A DNA stretch of 13,036 nt from Massilia sp. (GTDB lineage: Bacteria; Pseudomonadota; Gammaproteobacteria; Burkholderiales; Burkholderiaceae_D), in contig DNCF01000357.1 in the NCBI GenBank assembly GCA_003484545.1, positions 1-13,036 of the forward strand. Direction: 5' to 3'. Below the pieces are notes generated by a model. That model searched no databases, was not told the origin of the DNA, and saw nothing but the letters and a program-made list of their open reading frames with translations. Position 1 is the stretch's first letter. Each line of letters starts with the position of its first letter. Shown here piece after piece: positions 5,926-13,034 of this stretch. The position numbers were made by a program, and so were the translations under genes.

Positions 5926-7491
5926 ATGAAGATTCTCTCTCCCTCCGCGGGACGCGTGGCGCTGTGCGCGCTGACGCTGGCTTCGGGCGTGATCGCCCTG
6001 GCCCAGGGCGCGCATGCGCAAACGTCGGCGCAAACCCCGACCCTGACCAAGGACAATGGCGCCCCGGTCGGCGACAACCAGAACAGCCAGACCGCCGGTC
6101 CCGGCGGCCCGACCCTGCTGCAGGACGTGCACCTGGTGCAGAAACTGCAGCGCTTCGACCGCGAGCGCATTCCCGAGCGCGTGGTGCACGCGACCGGCAC
6201 CGGCGCCCACGGCGTCTTCACCGCGACCGAGGACCTGTCGGACATCAGCAAGGCCAAGCTGTTCGCGAAGAACACGGTGACCCCGGTGTTCGTACGCTTC
6301 TCGACCGTGATCCCGAGCCGCTCCGGCGCCGAGACCACGCGCGACCCGCGCGGCTTCGCCACCAAGTTCTATACCCAGGAAGGCAACTGGGACCTGGTCG
6401 GCAACAACCTGCCGATCTTCTTCATCCGCGACGCGATCAAGTTCCCGGACATGATCCACGCGCTGAAACCGTCGCCGGTCTCGAACGTGCAGGAGCCGGA
6501 ACGCGTGTTCGACTTCTTCTCGCACGTGCCGGAAGCGACCGCCATGCTGACCCGCGTCTACTCGAACTACGGCACCCCGGCCACCTACCGCGAAATGAAC
6601 GGCAGCAGCGTGCACGCGCTCAAGCTCGTCAACGCGCGCGGCGACTACGTCTACGCCAAGTTCGCGTGGAAATCGAAGCAGGGCGAGCGCAACCTGCGTC
6701 CGCAGGAGATTCCTGTCGTGCAGGGCAAGAGCACCAGCCACGCCACCGTCGACCTCTACGGCGCCATCAACGCCGGCAAGTTCCCGGCCTGGGACCTCAC
6801 GGTGCAGGTATTGAAGCCGGAAGAGCTCGACAAGTTCGACTTCGATCCGCTGGACGCCACCAAGATCTGGCCGGGCGTGCCGGAGCGTAAGGTCGGCACC
6901 ATGGTGCTGAACAAGGTTCCAGAGAACTTCTTCGAAGCGACCGAGCAGGTCGCCATGGCCCCGGGCAACCTGGTGCCGGGCATCGAAGCTTCGGAAGACC
7001 GCATGCTGCAGGGCCGCCTGTTCTCCTACATCGACACCCAGCACCACCGCCTGGGCGCGAACTTCCAGTCGCTGCCGATCAACAAGCCGCTGGTCGCGGT
7101 GAACAACAACCACATCGACGGCGCCGCCAGCACCGGCAACCGCAAGGGCAACGTCAACTACGAGCCGAGCCGCCTGGCGCCGCTGAAGGAAGACGCGAAC
7201 GCGCGCAGCAGCAAGCTGCCGCTCGTGGGCACGACCCAGCAGCAGCGCATCGCGAAGACGCTGAACTTCCGCCAGGCCGGCGAGTTCTACCGCTCGCTGA
7301 GCGTCCAGGACCGCGACGACCTGATCGCCAACCTGTCGGGCGACCTGAAGATGGTCAAGAACGCCGACAGCCTGTACACCATGCTGTCGCACTTCTGGAA
7401 GGCCGACGCGGACTACGGCAAGCGCCTGGTCAAGGCCGTGGGGGCGGATGCGGGCAAGGTCGCGGCGATGGCTGCCGCACTGAAAGAGTAG
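5926..7491 (+). CDS. katB: Periplasmic catalase, KatB type
   Basis: A 521-residue monofunctional haem catalase that breaks hydrogen peroxide into water and oxygen. The N-terminus is a signal peptide (hydrophobic run at about 11-27, GAHA then Gln32), so the enzyme should act in the periplasm, as Pseudomonas KatB does. The body closely resembles KatB as I recall it, including DNGAPVGDNQNSQTAGP and DFDPLDATKIWPGVPERK. The distal catalytic His88 lies in RIPERVVHATGTGAHG, the distal Asn is in DLVGNN (160/161), and the haem-ligand signature RLFSYIDT carries Arg364 and proximal Tyr368. The ATG at 5926 is preferred over the adjacent upstream TTG at 5923; an AGG ribosome site at 5915-5917 sits inside an inverted repeat. 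The gene starts 101 bases after ligD, probably from its own promoter, and is followed by a hairpin. Confidence 0.93.
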   Translation: MKILSPSAGRVALCALTLASGVIALAQGAHAQTSAQTPTLTKDNGAPVGDNQNSQTAGPGGPTLLQDVHLVQKLQRFDRERIPERVVHATGTGAHGVFTATEDLSDISKAKLFAKNTVTPVFVRFSTVIPSRSGAETTRDPRGFATKFYTQEGNWDLVGNNLPIFFIRDAIKFPDMIHALKPSPVSNVQEPERVFDFFSHVPEATAMLTRVYSNYGTPATYREMNGSSVHALKLVNARGDYVYAKFAWKSKQGERNLRPQEIPVVQGKSTSHATVDLYGAINAGKFPAWDLTVQVLKPEELDKFDFDPLDATKIWPGVPERKVGTMVLNKVPENFFEATEQVAMAPGNLVPGIEASEDRMLQGRLFSYIDTQHHRLGANFQSLPINKPLVAVNNNHIDGAASTGNRKGNVNYEPSRLAPLKEDANARSSKLPLVGTTQQQRIAKTLNFRQAGEFYRSLSVQDRDDLIANLSGDLKMVKNADSLYTMLSHFWKADADYGKRLVKAVGADAGKVAAMAAALKE

Positions 7492-7514
7492 TGGGGAAGT
7501 AAGCGCATCGTGCC

Positions 7515-7544
7515 GCGGCCCGGAGGAACAGCCTCGGGCCGCGT
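7515..7544. terminator. GC-rich stem-loop between convergent katB and GNAT genes
   Basis: CGCGGCCCG-G-AGG (7515-7527) pairs with CCTCGGGCCGCG (7533-7544), giving a 12-bp stem with one bulged G and a loop of about 5 bases, 23 bases after the katB stop. There is no clear T-run, so it is a transcript-end hairpin rather than a textbook intrinsic terminator. It lies between two convergent genes and could serve both. Confidence 0.6.
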
Positions 7545-7611
7545 CAGTCAGCGTTGACCGAGCAGGGAAGCCGGCGCAGGTGCCGCGCTTCCCTGTTGGT
7601 TTCCGGTGCCG

Positions 7612-8133
7612 TCATGGGGTGAACGAAAAGACGTGCGCGGCTGTTGGTTTGCCATGCAATTGAAGGCGATTCCTCGCCAGGCACTCGTGGGTAGCGCCTG
7701 CTTTGCGCGCGACGGCGATACTCGCAACGTTGCCCTCGGCAACGACAATCTCGATGCGGGAAAGTCCCAGCCGCCCCAGGCCAAGGTCCCTCAGCGCAAG
7801 CGTCGCTGCGGTTGCAGCGCCAATGCCTTGACGCGATTGCCGAACCCAGTAGCCCAGATTGCAGAGATTGTTTAGCGAGGAAAACTGGTTCAGTCCACAC
7901 CCCCCGACAAACTCGCCATGGGAGGCGAAGATGCCGAACTCGTGCGCGGTTCCCGCGGCGCGCGCCTGCATGCAATGTGCGACCCAGCACGCTGCGTCGT
8001 ATTCATTGAAGTCCGCTTTCGCCCATGACATCCAGCGGCCGACGGTTTCCGTCGACTCGCGCACGGCAGCACTGATGTCGAGGGCATCCGATGGCTGGTA
8101 AGGACGCAGAATGAATTGGCCGGCTGGGATCAT
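7612..8133 (-). CDS. GNAT-family N-acetyltransferase (RimJ/RimL-like)
   Basis: A 173-residue cytosolic protein of normal size for single-domain GNAT enzymes, which transfer acetyl from acetyl-CoA to an amine. It opens with FILRPYQPSDA, typical of the RimJ/RimL branch. It carries the acetyl-CoA pyrophosphate loop around RQGIGAAT (101-108, R/Q-x-x-G-x-G/A type) and the late motif NVASIAVARKAGATHE (135-150), corresponding to the family's N-x-x-S-x-x-V-x-x-K-x-G-F/A. RimJ/RimL proteins modify the N-terminus of ribosomal proteins, but many relatives act on small molecules or antibiotics, so the substrate is open. The ATG at 8131-8133 has only a weak AAGAAA ribosome site. Local base composition is lower in GC than the core genes (53% for 7861-7920 by hand count), which may mean a different history. 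Confidence 0.85.
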   Translation of the reverse strand: MIPAGQFILRPYQPSDALDISAAVRESTETVGRWMSWAKADFNEYDAACWVAHCMQARAAGTAHEFGIFASHGEFVGGCGLNQFSSLNNLCNLGYWVRQSRQGIGAATAATLALRDLGLGRLGLSRIEIVVAEGNVASIAVARKAGATHECLARNRLQLHGKPTAAHVFSFTP

Positions 8134-8278
8134 TTTTCTTGGGGTTTAATGGTTGAATCGGCGGAGTAGTCATGCGATAACGCTGCAACGTCGAAAGCAC
8201 GGCCGATAGCGGACGGTCGGGACGGCTGAGTGGACGCTGTTGTCGCTTCTCTCGAGGTCCCGCAGCCGGAGGAATGCG

Positions 8279-8968
8279 CTACAGCACCTGCCCCTTCCTT
8301 GCCCTCTGGGCATAGTGGCGAAGCTCCGGGAAGCGGCGCACACCATTCTCGAGGAATGCGTCGACGATCTGCTCCACGCGACCGGAATGGTAAAGATGGA
8401 TGTGCCCAAGGCCGTGTAATGCGCTCTCCACGCAGGCACGGTTGGCGGATCGCAGCGCATGGTCCAGCACGTCGGCAACCGCGCCATAAAAGGCCGCCTT
8501 CTCCTTCGAGCGCTCCCAGCAAGACAAAGGCGATGCATCCCAGAGCATGTAGCACACGGTGTTCATGGCATTTCCCCCGTCCTCATCGAGGTGCCCCAGC
8601 ACAGGCGCGCATCGCGGTTCGAAGATATCCGAGTAAAGCTTTTCGAGAGAGGCAATCGCACGAAGGCGCAGCGCCAACGGCACATCCTCGGACATGAGCG
8701 CGAATACGCAATCCGACGAGCTGTTATCGAGGATGAAGCTGATGCCATGGCTGAGCTGCTCATCCGAGTATGGCGCAAGGTCGCGGCCACAGTGTTCGAA
8801 CGTGGCCGCGATGAGCCCGGCAAGCTCGCAGGGCCCGGCGTCGAAGGGCTCGACGTCCAGGTCGAAGAACCAGGCATTCGGCGTTACCGGCCGATCAAAC
8901 ACGTGCCGCAGCCATTCGGCGTATCTCGGGGACATGCCCAGGTCAGAGGTGTTTTCCATGATGGCCAT
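8279..8968 (-). CDS. Unrecognised protein, probably helical, Cys-rich
   Basis: I do not recognise this family. From the ATG at 8966-8968 it has 229 residues, no signal peptide and no transmembrane segment, so it should be cytosolic. Seven cysteines are spread along it (47, 60, 87, 120, 139, 150, 179), with no CxxC pair. Predicted-looking amphipathic helices dominate the middle and C-terminal part (LRLRAIASLEKLYSDIF, FYGAVADVLDHALRS). The block ESALHGLGHIHLYH near 182-194 looks like a conserved signature and has the feel of an armadillo/HEAT-like helical repeat. The longer open frame back to 9025 would begin with TTG and lacks a ribosome site; an ATG three codons inside (8959) is the alternative. 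It follows no partner gene closely (145 bases to the GNAT gene, same strand). Codon use and GC are a little below its neighbours. Confidence 0.72.
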   Translation of the reverse strand: MAIMENTSDLGMSPRYAEWLRHVFDRPVTPNAWFFDLDVEPFDAGPCELAGLIAATFEHCGRDLAPYSDEQLSHGISFILDNSSSDCVFALMSEDVPLALRLRAIASLEKLYSDIFEPRCAPVLGHLDEDGGNAMNTVCYMLWDASPLSCWERSKEKAAFYGAVADVLDHALRSANRACVESALHGLGHIHLYHSGRVEQIVDAFLENGVRRFPELRHYAQRARKGQVL

Positions 8969-9073
8969 TGCTTTCGCTGATTGCGTTCCGGGCGCCGGTC
9001 CCCGTCTTCCGGACCAGCCTTGCAAGCGCCCTCGTCGGCTTGTCCGCAGATCCGGAAAGGCGTGGGTCTGGTT

Positions 9074-9613
9074 CTATCGCTTTTCGTTGCTGATGGCTTG
9101 CAGCAGCTTGAACGCTTCGCGCTGGAACATCGGCTCGGCATCCGCCAGTTCCTTGCTCGCCTGGACGTAGGCGGCGCGCTTGCGTTCCTTCTTTTCCTCC
9201 GGCGGAACGGCGGCCCGCGCGCCCGGCATCATGATTTGCGCGCTGCTGTTGTACTTGCTGTGGATGACTATCTTGCCGTAAGGGGTGCCGTAGAAGCGGG
9301 TCATCTCGAGCGCGGTATCGGCGGAGACGAAGCGCGCCAGCGAGGGCGCGAGGCGGCGGTGGATTTCCGCCGGCGGCATCTTGTCGAGCCTGGCGAACAC
9401 GGCCTGGCGCTGCGCTTCGCTCGGGAAGCGGGTGCGCGCCGCCACGCCGCGCATGGCGAATTCGAACTGCATCGCGCCAAGCAGGTCCTGCACGGCTTGC
9501 ACGTGTGCGGGGCTGATCGCGCCGGTCTGCATGGTGGGCGCCGGGCTGGCGGCAAAGGAGGGGGCTGCGGCAAGCAGCGACAAGCCAAGTGCGGCCTGGA
9601 CGACGAACTTCAT
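9074..9613 (-). CDS. Secreted DUF2059-like protein
   Basis: A 179-residue protein with a signal peptide (MKFVVQAALGLSLLAAAPSFA, cut near residue 21-22), therefore periplasmic or secreted. The mature part is mainly helical and charged. The segment VQDLLGAM near 41-48 together with ALEMTRFYGTPYGKIV near 101-116 resembles the DUF2059 pattern, in which a helical bundle carries an FYxTPxGK-type motif. I read this as a distant DUF2059 member; the molecular role of that domain is not established. GAGGAAAA precedes the ATG at a good distance. It is on the same strand as its neighbours but has about 100 bases before the next start (8968) and 160 behind it, so it is likely a separate transcript. The last 40 residues are rich in Lys/Glu (PPEEKKERKRA). 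Confidence 0.8.
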   Translation of the reverse strand: MKFVVQAALGLSLLAAAPSFAASPAPTMQTGAISPAHVQAVQDLLGAMQFEFAMRGVAARTRFPSEAQRQAVFARLDKMPPAEIHRRLAPSLARFVSADTALEMTRFYGTPYGKIVIHSKYNSSAQIMMPGARAAVPPEEKKERKRAAYVQASKELADAEPMFQREAFKLLQAISNEKR

Positions 9614-9773
9614 ATGTTTTCCTCAAGTGGGCAGGTCAACGCCATTGGTCCGCGCGGGCACTGGAAGGGCAGGTGATGCCTTATCGCGCACAACCCCGAG
9701 GCGACGGCTGTGGTCGGCATCCTGGCGTGCCGTATCGCTCGCCGAAGTATATCTCTTTGGCAATGCTTGGAAT

Positions 9774-10406
9774 CTAACCAATTATCGCAAGCGTAGAACC
9801 GCGCACGCTCGCTGGCAGCATGGTCCACCCCAGCACGCCGCAATTGACGAACACGGTGGCCCAGAACACGACCTGGAACTCCCGCTTCTTCGACTTGTGC
9901 CAGTACACGCGTTGGGCCAGCAGGGCGCCGGGCCAGCCGCCGACCAGGGCCAGCAGGTGCAGGGTACTTTCCTTCGTGCGCCAGCGGCCGTTGCGGGCGG
10001 CCGACTTGTCGAGGCCGTAGGCGATGAAGGCGGCCAGACTGGCGCCGGCGTACAGGCCGAGCGCCAGGGGCGGGAGCTTGCCGAGCAGGACGGCAATCCC
10101 GAGGACGGCGAAAAAGCCGAAGGCGAGCAGCGGCGAACCGGAACCGGGACCGGACGTGTCGCGCGCGGGCGTGGACCGCTCGCGCACCAAGGCGACGCGT
10201 TCCGCGCGCGGCTGCCCCTTGTCGTTGACGCTCAGTTCGTAGGTGACGAGGTCGCCCGGCGCCGGACGGATGCCGCGCTCGGTGAAGGCCTTGATGTGAA
10301 AGAAGACGCTCGGCCCGCCGCCGTTCTGCGCGATGAAGCCGAAGCCCTGTTCATCCTTCCAGCTGCTGATTTTTCCCTGGTAACGGGGCGGTTTCGCGCT
10401 GCGCAT
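9774..10406 (-). CDS. Cold-shock domain fused to DUF1294 membrane domain
   Basis: A 210-residue two-domain protein. Residues 7-75 are a cold-shock domain, an OB-fold that binds single-stranded nucleic acid, with RNP1-like QGFGFI (20-25) and RNP2-like VFFHIKAF (34-41). After a Ser/Pro/Gly linker come hydrophobic segments at about 93-108 and 112-130. The DUF1294 signature follows: YGLDKSAARNGRWRTKE (130-146) and LLALVGGWPGALLAQ (151-165) with HKSKK (170-174), then a last membrane segment at about 178-197. The protein therefore tethers a nucleic-acid-binding head to the inner membrane. This architecture is known in proteobacteria, but its function is not. The ATG at 10404-10406 has AGGAAA in front; an open frame upstream to 10463 has no ribosome site and adds 19 unrelated residues. 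Confidence 0.9.
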   Translation of the reverse strand: MRSAKPPRYQGKISSWKDEQGFGFIAQNGGGPSVFFHIKAFTERGIRPAPGDLVTYELSVNDKGQPRAERVALVRERSTPARDTSGPGSGSPLLAFGFFAVLGIAVLLGKLPPLALGLYAGASLAAFIAYGLDKSAARNGRWRTKESTLHLLALVGGWPGALLAQRVYWHKSKKREFQVVFWATVFVNCGVLGWTMLPASVRGSTLAIIG

Positions 10407-10493
10407 GTGTTTTCCTGTCGTTGGAACAGGCGTGAGTGTAGCGGCGGGCATTCCTGGAAGCAATGCGCAGGGCGCGGACTATTTGGGTTGCAT

Positions 10494-10525
10494 AAAAAAG
10501 GCGCCAGGGTTCGAGCCGTGGCGCC
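10494..10525 (-). terminator. Intrinsic terminator of the cytosolic catalase gene
   Basis: GGCGCCA (10500-10506) and TGGCGCC (10519-10525) form a perfect 7-bp stem around a 12-base loop. On the minus strand the stem is followed by six T residues (the A-run at 10494-10499). It starts 51 bases after the stop of the catalase gene, on the expected strand, and separates that gene from the downstream cold-shock/DUF1294 gene. Confidence 0.88.
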
Positions 10526-10576
10526 AAGGAGGAGGGGCGGAGGCCGGCAGTGCCGGCTCCTTACCGAGAAAGGTTC

Positions 10577-12040
10577 TTAGTCGACGTTGCGGCCGCGCGC
10601 TTTCAGCGCCGCGCGCACGCCACGTCCGTAGTCCGGATCGGCCCGGTCGAACTGGCGCAGCTGGCGCTGCAGGATCTCGTCGCTCACCTGGCTCAGGGGA
10701 CCGGCCAGGTTGTCGAACAGGTTCTGCTTTTCCTCGGCCGCCATCAGGCGGAACAGGTTGCCCGGCTGGGTATAGTCGTCCTCCTGGCCGCGGAAGTCGA
10801 AGCGGCCGGCATTGCCGGCCAGCGGCAGCTCCTGTTCGCCGTGGCCCATGCCGAGCGCGCCCTTGCCGACCGGATCGACCGGATCGTAGATCGCGGCCGC
10901 GCCGCCGTTGGCGATCGCCATCGCGCCGTCGCGCTGCTGGTTGTGGAAGGGGCAGCGTGGGGCGTTCACCGGCAGGTGCTGGTGATTGGTGCCGACGCGG
11001 TAGAGCTGGGCGTCGTGGTAGGCGAACAGGCGGCCCTGCAGCATCTTGTCCGGCGAATAGCCCATGCCCGGCACCACGTTGGCCGGCGAGAAGGCGGCCT
11101 GCTCGACTTCGGCGTGGTAGTTCAAGGGATTGCGGTTCAGTTCCAGCACGCCCACCGGCAGCAGCGGGAAGTCGCCGTGCGGCCAGACCTTGGTCAGGTC
11201 GAAAGCGTTCCAGCCGGTGCGCGCTTCCCAGTCCGCCAGCTGCTGGGGCGTGGCAACCTGCACCTTGACGTCCCACTGCGGGAAGTTGCCCGAAGCGATG
11301 GCGTCGAACAGGTCGCGCTGGGCGTGGTCCGGGTCGGCGCCGGCGAGGCGCACCGCTTCGGCGTTGCTGAGGTTCTTGATGCCCTGGCGCGTCTTGAAGT
11401 GCCATTTCACGTAGACGCGTTCGCCGGCGTCATTGATCAGGCTGTAGGTGTGGCTGCCGAAGCCGTCCATGTGACGGTAGCCGTCCGGGGTGCCGCGGCT
11501 GGAAAACAGGATCGTCACCTGGTGCAGGCTTTCCGGGGCGCGGCTCCAGAAGTCGAACATCATGTTGGCCGACTTCAGGTTGCTGTCCGGGCAGCGTTTC
11601 TGGGTGTGGATGAAGTCCGGGAACTTGATCGGGTCCTTGATGAAGAACACCGGCGTGTTGTTGCCCACCAGGTCCCAGTTGCCTTCCTCGGTGTAGAAGC
11701 GCAGGGCGAAGCCGCGCGGGTCGCGCTCGGTATCGGCGCTGCCTTTCTCGCCGCCGACGGTCGAGAAGCGCAGGAAGGTCTCGGTCTTCTTGCCGATTCC
11801 GGAGAACAGTTTCGCTTTCGTGAAGTGACTGATGTCGTGGGTGACGGTAAAGCTACCGTAGGCGCCCGAGCCCTTGGCGTGCACCACGCGCTCGGGAATG
11901 CGCTCGCGGTTGAAGTGCTGGAGCTTTTCGATCAGGTGGAAGTCCTGCAGCAGCAGCGGGCCGCGCGGGCCTGCACTGAGGGAATTCTGGTTGTCGGCGA
12001 CCGGGATGCCGGAAGCGGTGGTCAGGCGGGGCTGGGTCAT
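10577..12040 (-). CDS. katA: Cytosolic haem catalase (clade 3, KatA type)
   Basis: A 487-residue small-subunit monofunctional catalase without a signal peptide, so it acts in the cytosol; small-subunit catalases commonly form tetramers. The N-terminus (LTTASGIPVADNQNS) is typical. The catalytic His54 sits in RIPERVVHAKGSGAYG, the distal Asn in DLVGNNTP (127/128) and the haem-ligand signature RLFAYHDA holds Arg337 and proximal Tyr341. DGFGSHTYSLIN (192-203) corresponds to the NADPH-binding region of clade 3 enzymes. The start is well supported: AGGAGAG lies just before the ATG at 12038-12040. The gene has its own terminator and stands apart from its neighbours. Its upstream region shares an 11-base motif with the periplasmic catalase, which suggests joint control by a peroxide-responsive regulator. 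The two catalases are distinct proteins, not recent duplicates. Confidence 0.95.
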   Translation of the reverse strand: MTQPRLTTASGIPVADNQNSLSAGPRGPLLLQDFHLIEKLQHFNRERIPERVVHAKGSGAYGSFTVTHDISHFTKAKLFSGIGKKTETFLRFSTVGGEKGSADTERDPRGFALRFYTEEGNWDLVGNNTPVFFIKDPIKFPDFIHTQKRCPDSNLKSANMMFDFWSRAPESLHQVTILFSSRGTPDGYRHMDGFGSHTYSLINDAGERVYVKWHFKTRQGIKNLSNAEAVRLAGADPDHAQRDLFDAIASGNFPQWDVKVQVATPQQLADWEARTGWNAFDLTKVWPHGDFPLLPVGVLELNRNPLNYHAEVEQAAFSPANVVPGMGYSPDKMLQGRLFAYHDAQLYRVGTNHQHLPVNAPRCPFHNQQRDGAMAIANGGAAAIYDPVDPVGKGALGMGHGEQELPLAGNAGRFDFRGQEDDYTQPGNLFRLMAAEEKQNLFDNLAGPLSQVSDEILQRQLRQFDRADPDYGRGVRAALKARGRNVD

Positions 12041-12125
12041 GCTCTCTCCTCTTCGAAATGACGAATTTGATGAAGAGGATTCTAGATACTGATCAGAAAA
12101 AGATAAAGTTGATTGATTTGATGGA

Positions 12126-12144
12126 ATCGATAGGTATTTCCTAA
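12126..12144 (-). promoter_or_regulatory. OxyR-like site upstream of katA, sharing an 11-mer with katB
   Basis: Read towards katA, the strand shows TTAG-N7-CTAT (12144 down to 12130), close to one OxyR half-site (ATAG-N7-CTAT). The CTAT lies inside TACCTATCGAT (12136 to 12126), identical to the motif before katB. The motif ends 85 bases before the katA start codon. The next quarter-site is weak (ATCA at the ATAG position). The sharing is direct observation; OxyR is inferred. Confidence 0.55.
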
Positions 12145-12243
12145 TTGGAATAAAATGCCGGCCCGCCCGGCTGTCGGGCTGCCTTACAGCGCGTGCCGGT
12201 CCTTTGGGCTGGAAATGTTAAACGCTTGATTTGCCGTGTCTTT

Positions 12244-12259
12244 TTTTCGGGACCGAAAA
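12244..12259. promoter_or_regulatory. Short perfect dyad upstream of the PEP-CTERM gene
   Basis: TTTTCGG (12244-12250) and CCGAAAA (12253-12259) form a perfect 7-bp inverted repeat with a two-base centre, 39 bases before the start codon. The tiny spacing favours a protein-binding dyad over an RNA hairpin. A T-run on its left (12241-12247) would also allow weak termination of minus-strand transcripts. No regulator can be named. Confidence 0.35.
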
Positions 12260-12298
12260 TTGCTCTGCCGCTAGCGTCCACCACCAGAGGAGGCTGTC

Positions 12299-12958
12299 AT
12301 GCATTTTCGATCCGCTCTCACCGCCTTGTTCCTTGGCGCTGCCGTCTGCCTGCCGGCAGCGGCAATGGTCATCGATACCGGGATCAAGGAGAACCACACG
12401 CTCGGGCCGTTCGGCGGCGAGCCGTACACCGCAACCGTCGGCCAGACTTTCCGCGCCGGCGAGGAATCGGTCCTGCTGAATTTCACGCTGTACGTGTGGG
12501 GCGGCGCCGGCAGCGCCGTGCCCTTGCGCGGCTACATCGCCACCTGGGAGGGCAACAAGGCCGGCAGCATCCTGTATGCCAGCGAGACGCGCACCACCAG
12601 CGGCGGCGGCGAAGTGCAGCCCCAGGTCTTCGATACCGGCGGCCTGGCGCTCGTCGAGGGCCGGCAGTACGTGATGTTCCTGTCCACCTCGGGACTCGCG
12701 GTCGATCCCTATGCCGGGCACGATTTCCGCGTCGGCGCGACCGCCTACGATGGCGGCGATATCGTCCTTTCCAACAACGGCGCGGATTTCGCGGCGCTCA
12801 TGAACCAGGAATGGAGCTGCATCGCCTGCTGGGCGCCGCTCGACCTGGCCTTCCGCGCCGAGTTCGCCCCGGCGCCGGGCGAAGTGCCGGAGCCGGGTTC
12901 CCTGGCACTCATCGGACTCGGCCTGGCCGGCATGCTGGCGCGGAGGAGAAAAGGGTGA
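12299..12958 (+). CDS. PEP-CTERM sorted exoprotein
   Basis: A 219-residue exported protein. It starts with a signal peptide (MHFRSALTALFLGAAVCLPAAA) and ends with the PEP-CTERM tripartite tail: the motif VPEPGS (196-201), a hydrophobic helix (LALIGLGLAGML) and a basic cluster (RRRK, 215-218). Such tails are recognised and processed by exosortase in bacteria that make exopolysaccharide, so the product is probably exported with biofilm or floc matrix. The middle is beta-rich with many Gly, Thr and aromatic residues and looks like a jelly-roll-type domain (VGQTFRAG, FTLYVWG, RGYIATWEG). A CIAC pair (Cys174/Cys177) near the end could form a disulfide. The start is supported by AGAGGAGG just upstream. 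Its specific role is unknown, and no exosortase lies in the window. Confidence 0.9.
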   Translation: MHFRSALTALFLGAAVCLPAAAMVIDTGIKENHTLGPFGGEPYTATVGQTFRAGEESVLLNFTLYVWGGAGSAVPLRGYIATWEGNKAGSILYASETRTTSGGGEVQPQVFDTGGLALVEGRQYVMFLSTSGLAVDPYAGHDFRVGATAYDGGDIVLSNNGADFAALMNQEWSCIACWAPLDLAFRAEFAPAPGEVPEPGSLALIGLGLAGMLARRRKG

Positions 12959-12989
12959 ACGCGAACGGACGCGTCGGGGCCGGTGCCCG

Positions 12990-13034
12990 TCAGTAGCGGC
13001 GCACCGTCCCGCTGGTTTGTCCGTTCAGCTTGGC
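12990..13034 (-). CDS. Possible C-terminal end of a minus-strand gene (cut by the window edge)
   Basis: One minus-strand frame is open from the right edge to a TGA at 12990-12992 and would encode the tail AKLNGQTSGTVRRY. The ending looks protein-like and a convergent gene here would leave a sensible 31-base gap after the PEP-CTERM gene. Fourteen residues are too few to be sure, and another minus frame is also open across this edge. Confidence 0.25.
   Translation of the reverse strand, partial: AKLNGQTSGTVRRY

Noticed and set aside
5893..7392. A 499-codon minus-strand open frame opposite katB
   Set aside because: Same GC-rich antisense effect; the opposite strand is a complete catalase.
9381..10580. 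A 399-codon plus-strand open frame
   Set aside because: It crosses three clear minus-strand features (DUF2059-like gene, cold-shock/DUF1294 gene, terminator) and its product has no family character.
10550..12061. A 503-codon plus-strand open frame opposite katA
   Set aside because: Antisense shadow of a complete catalase gene, with a low-information Val/Ala/Arg/His-rich product.
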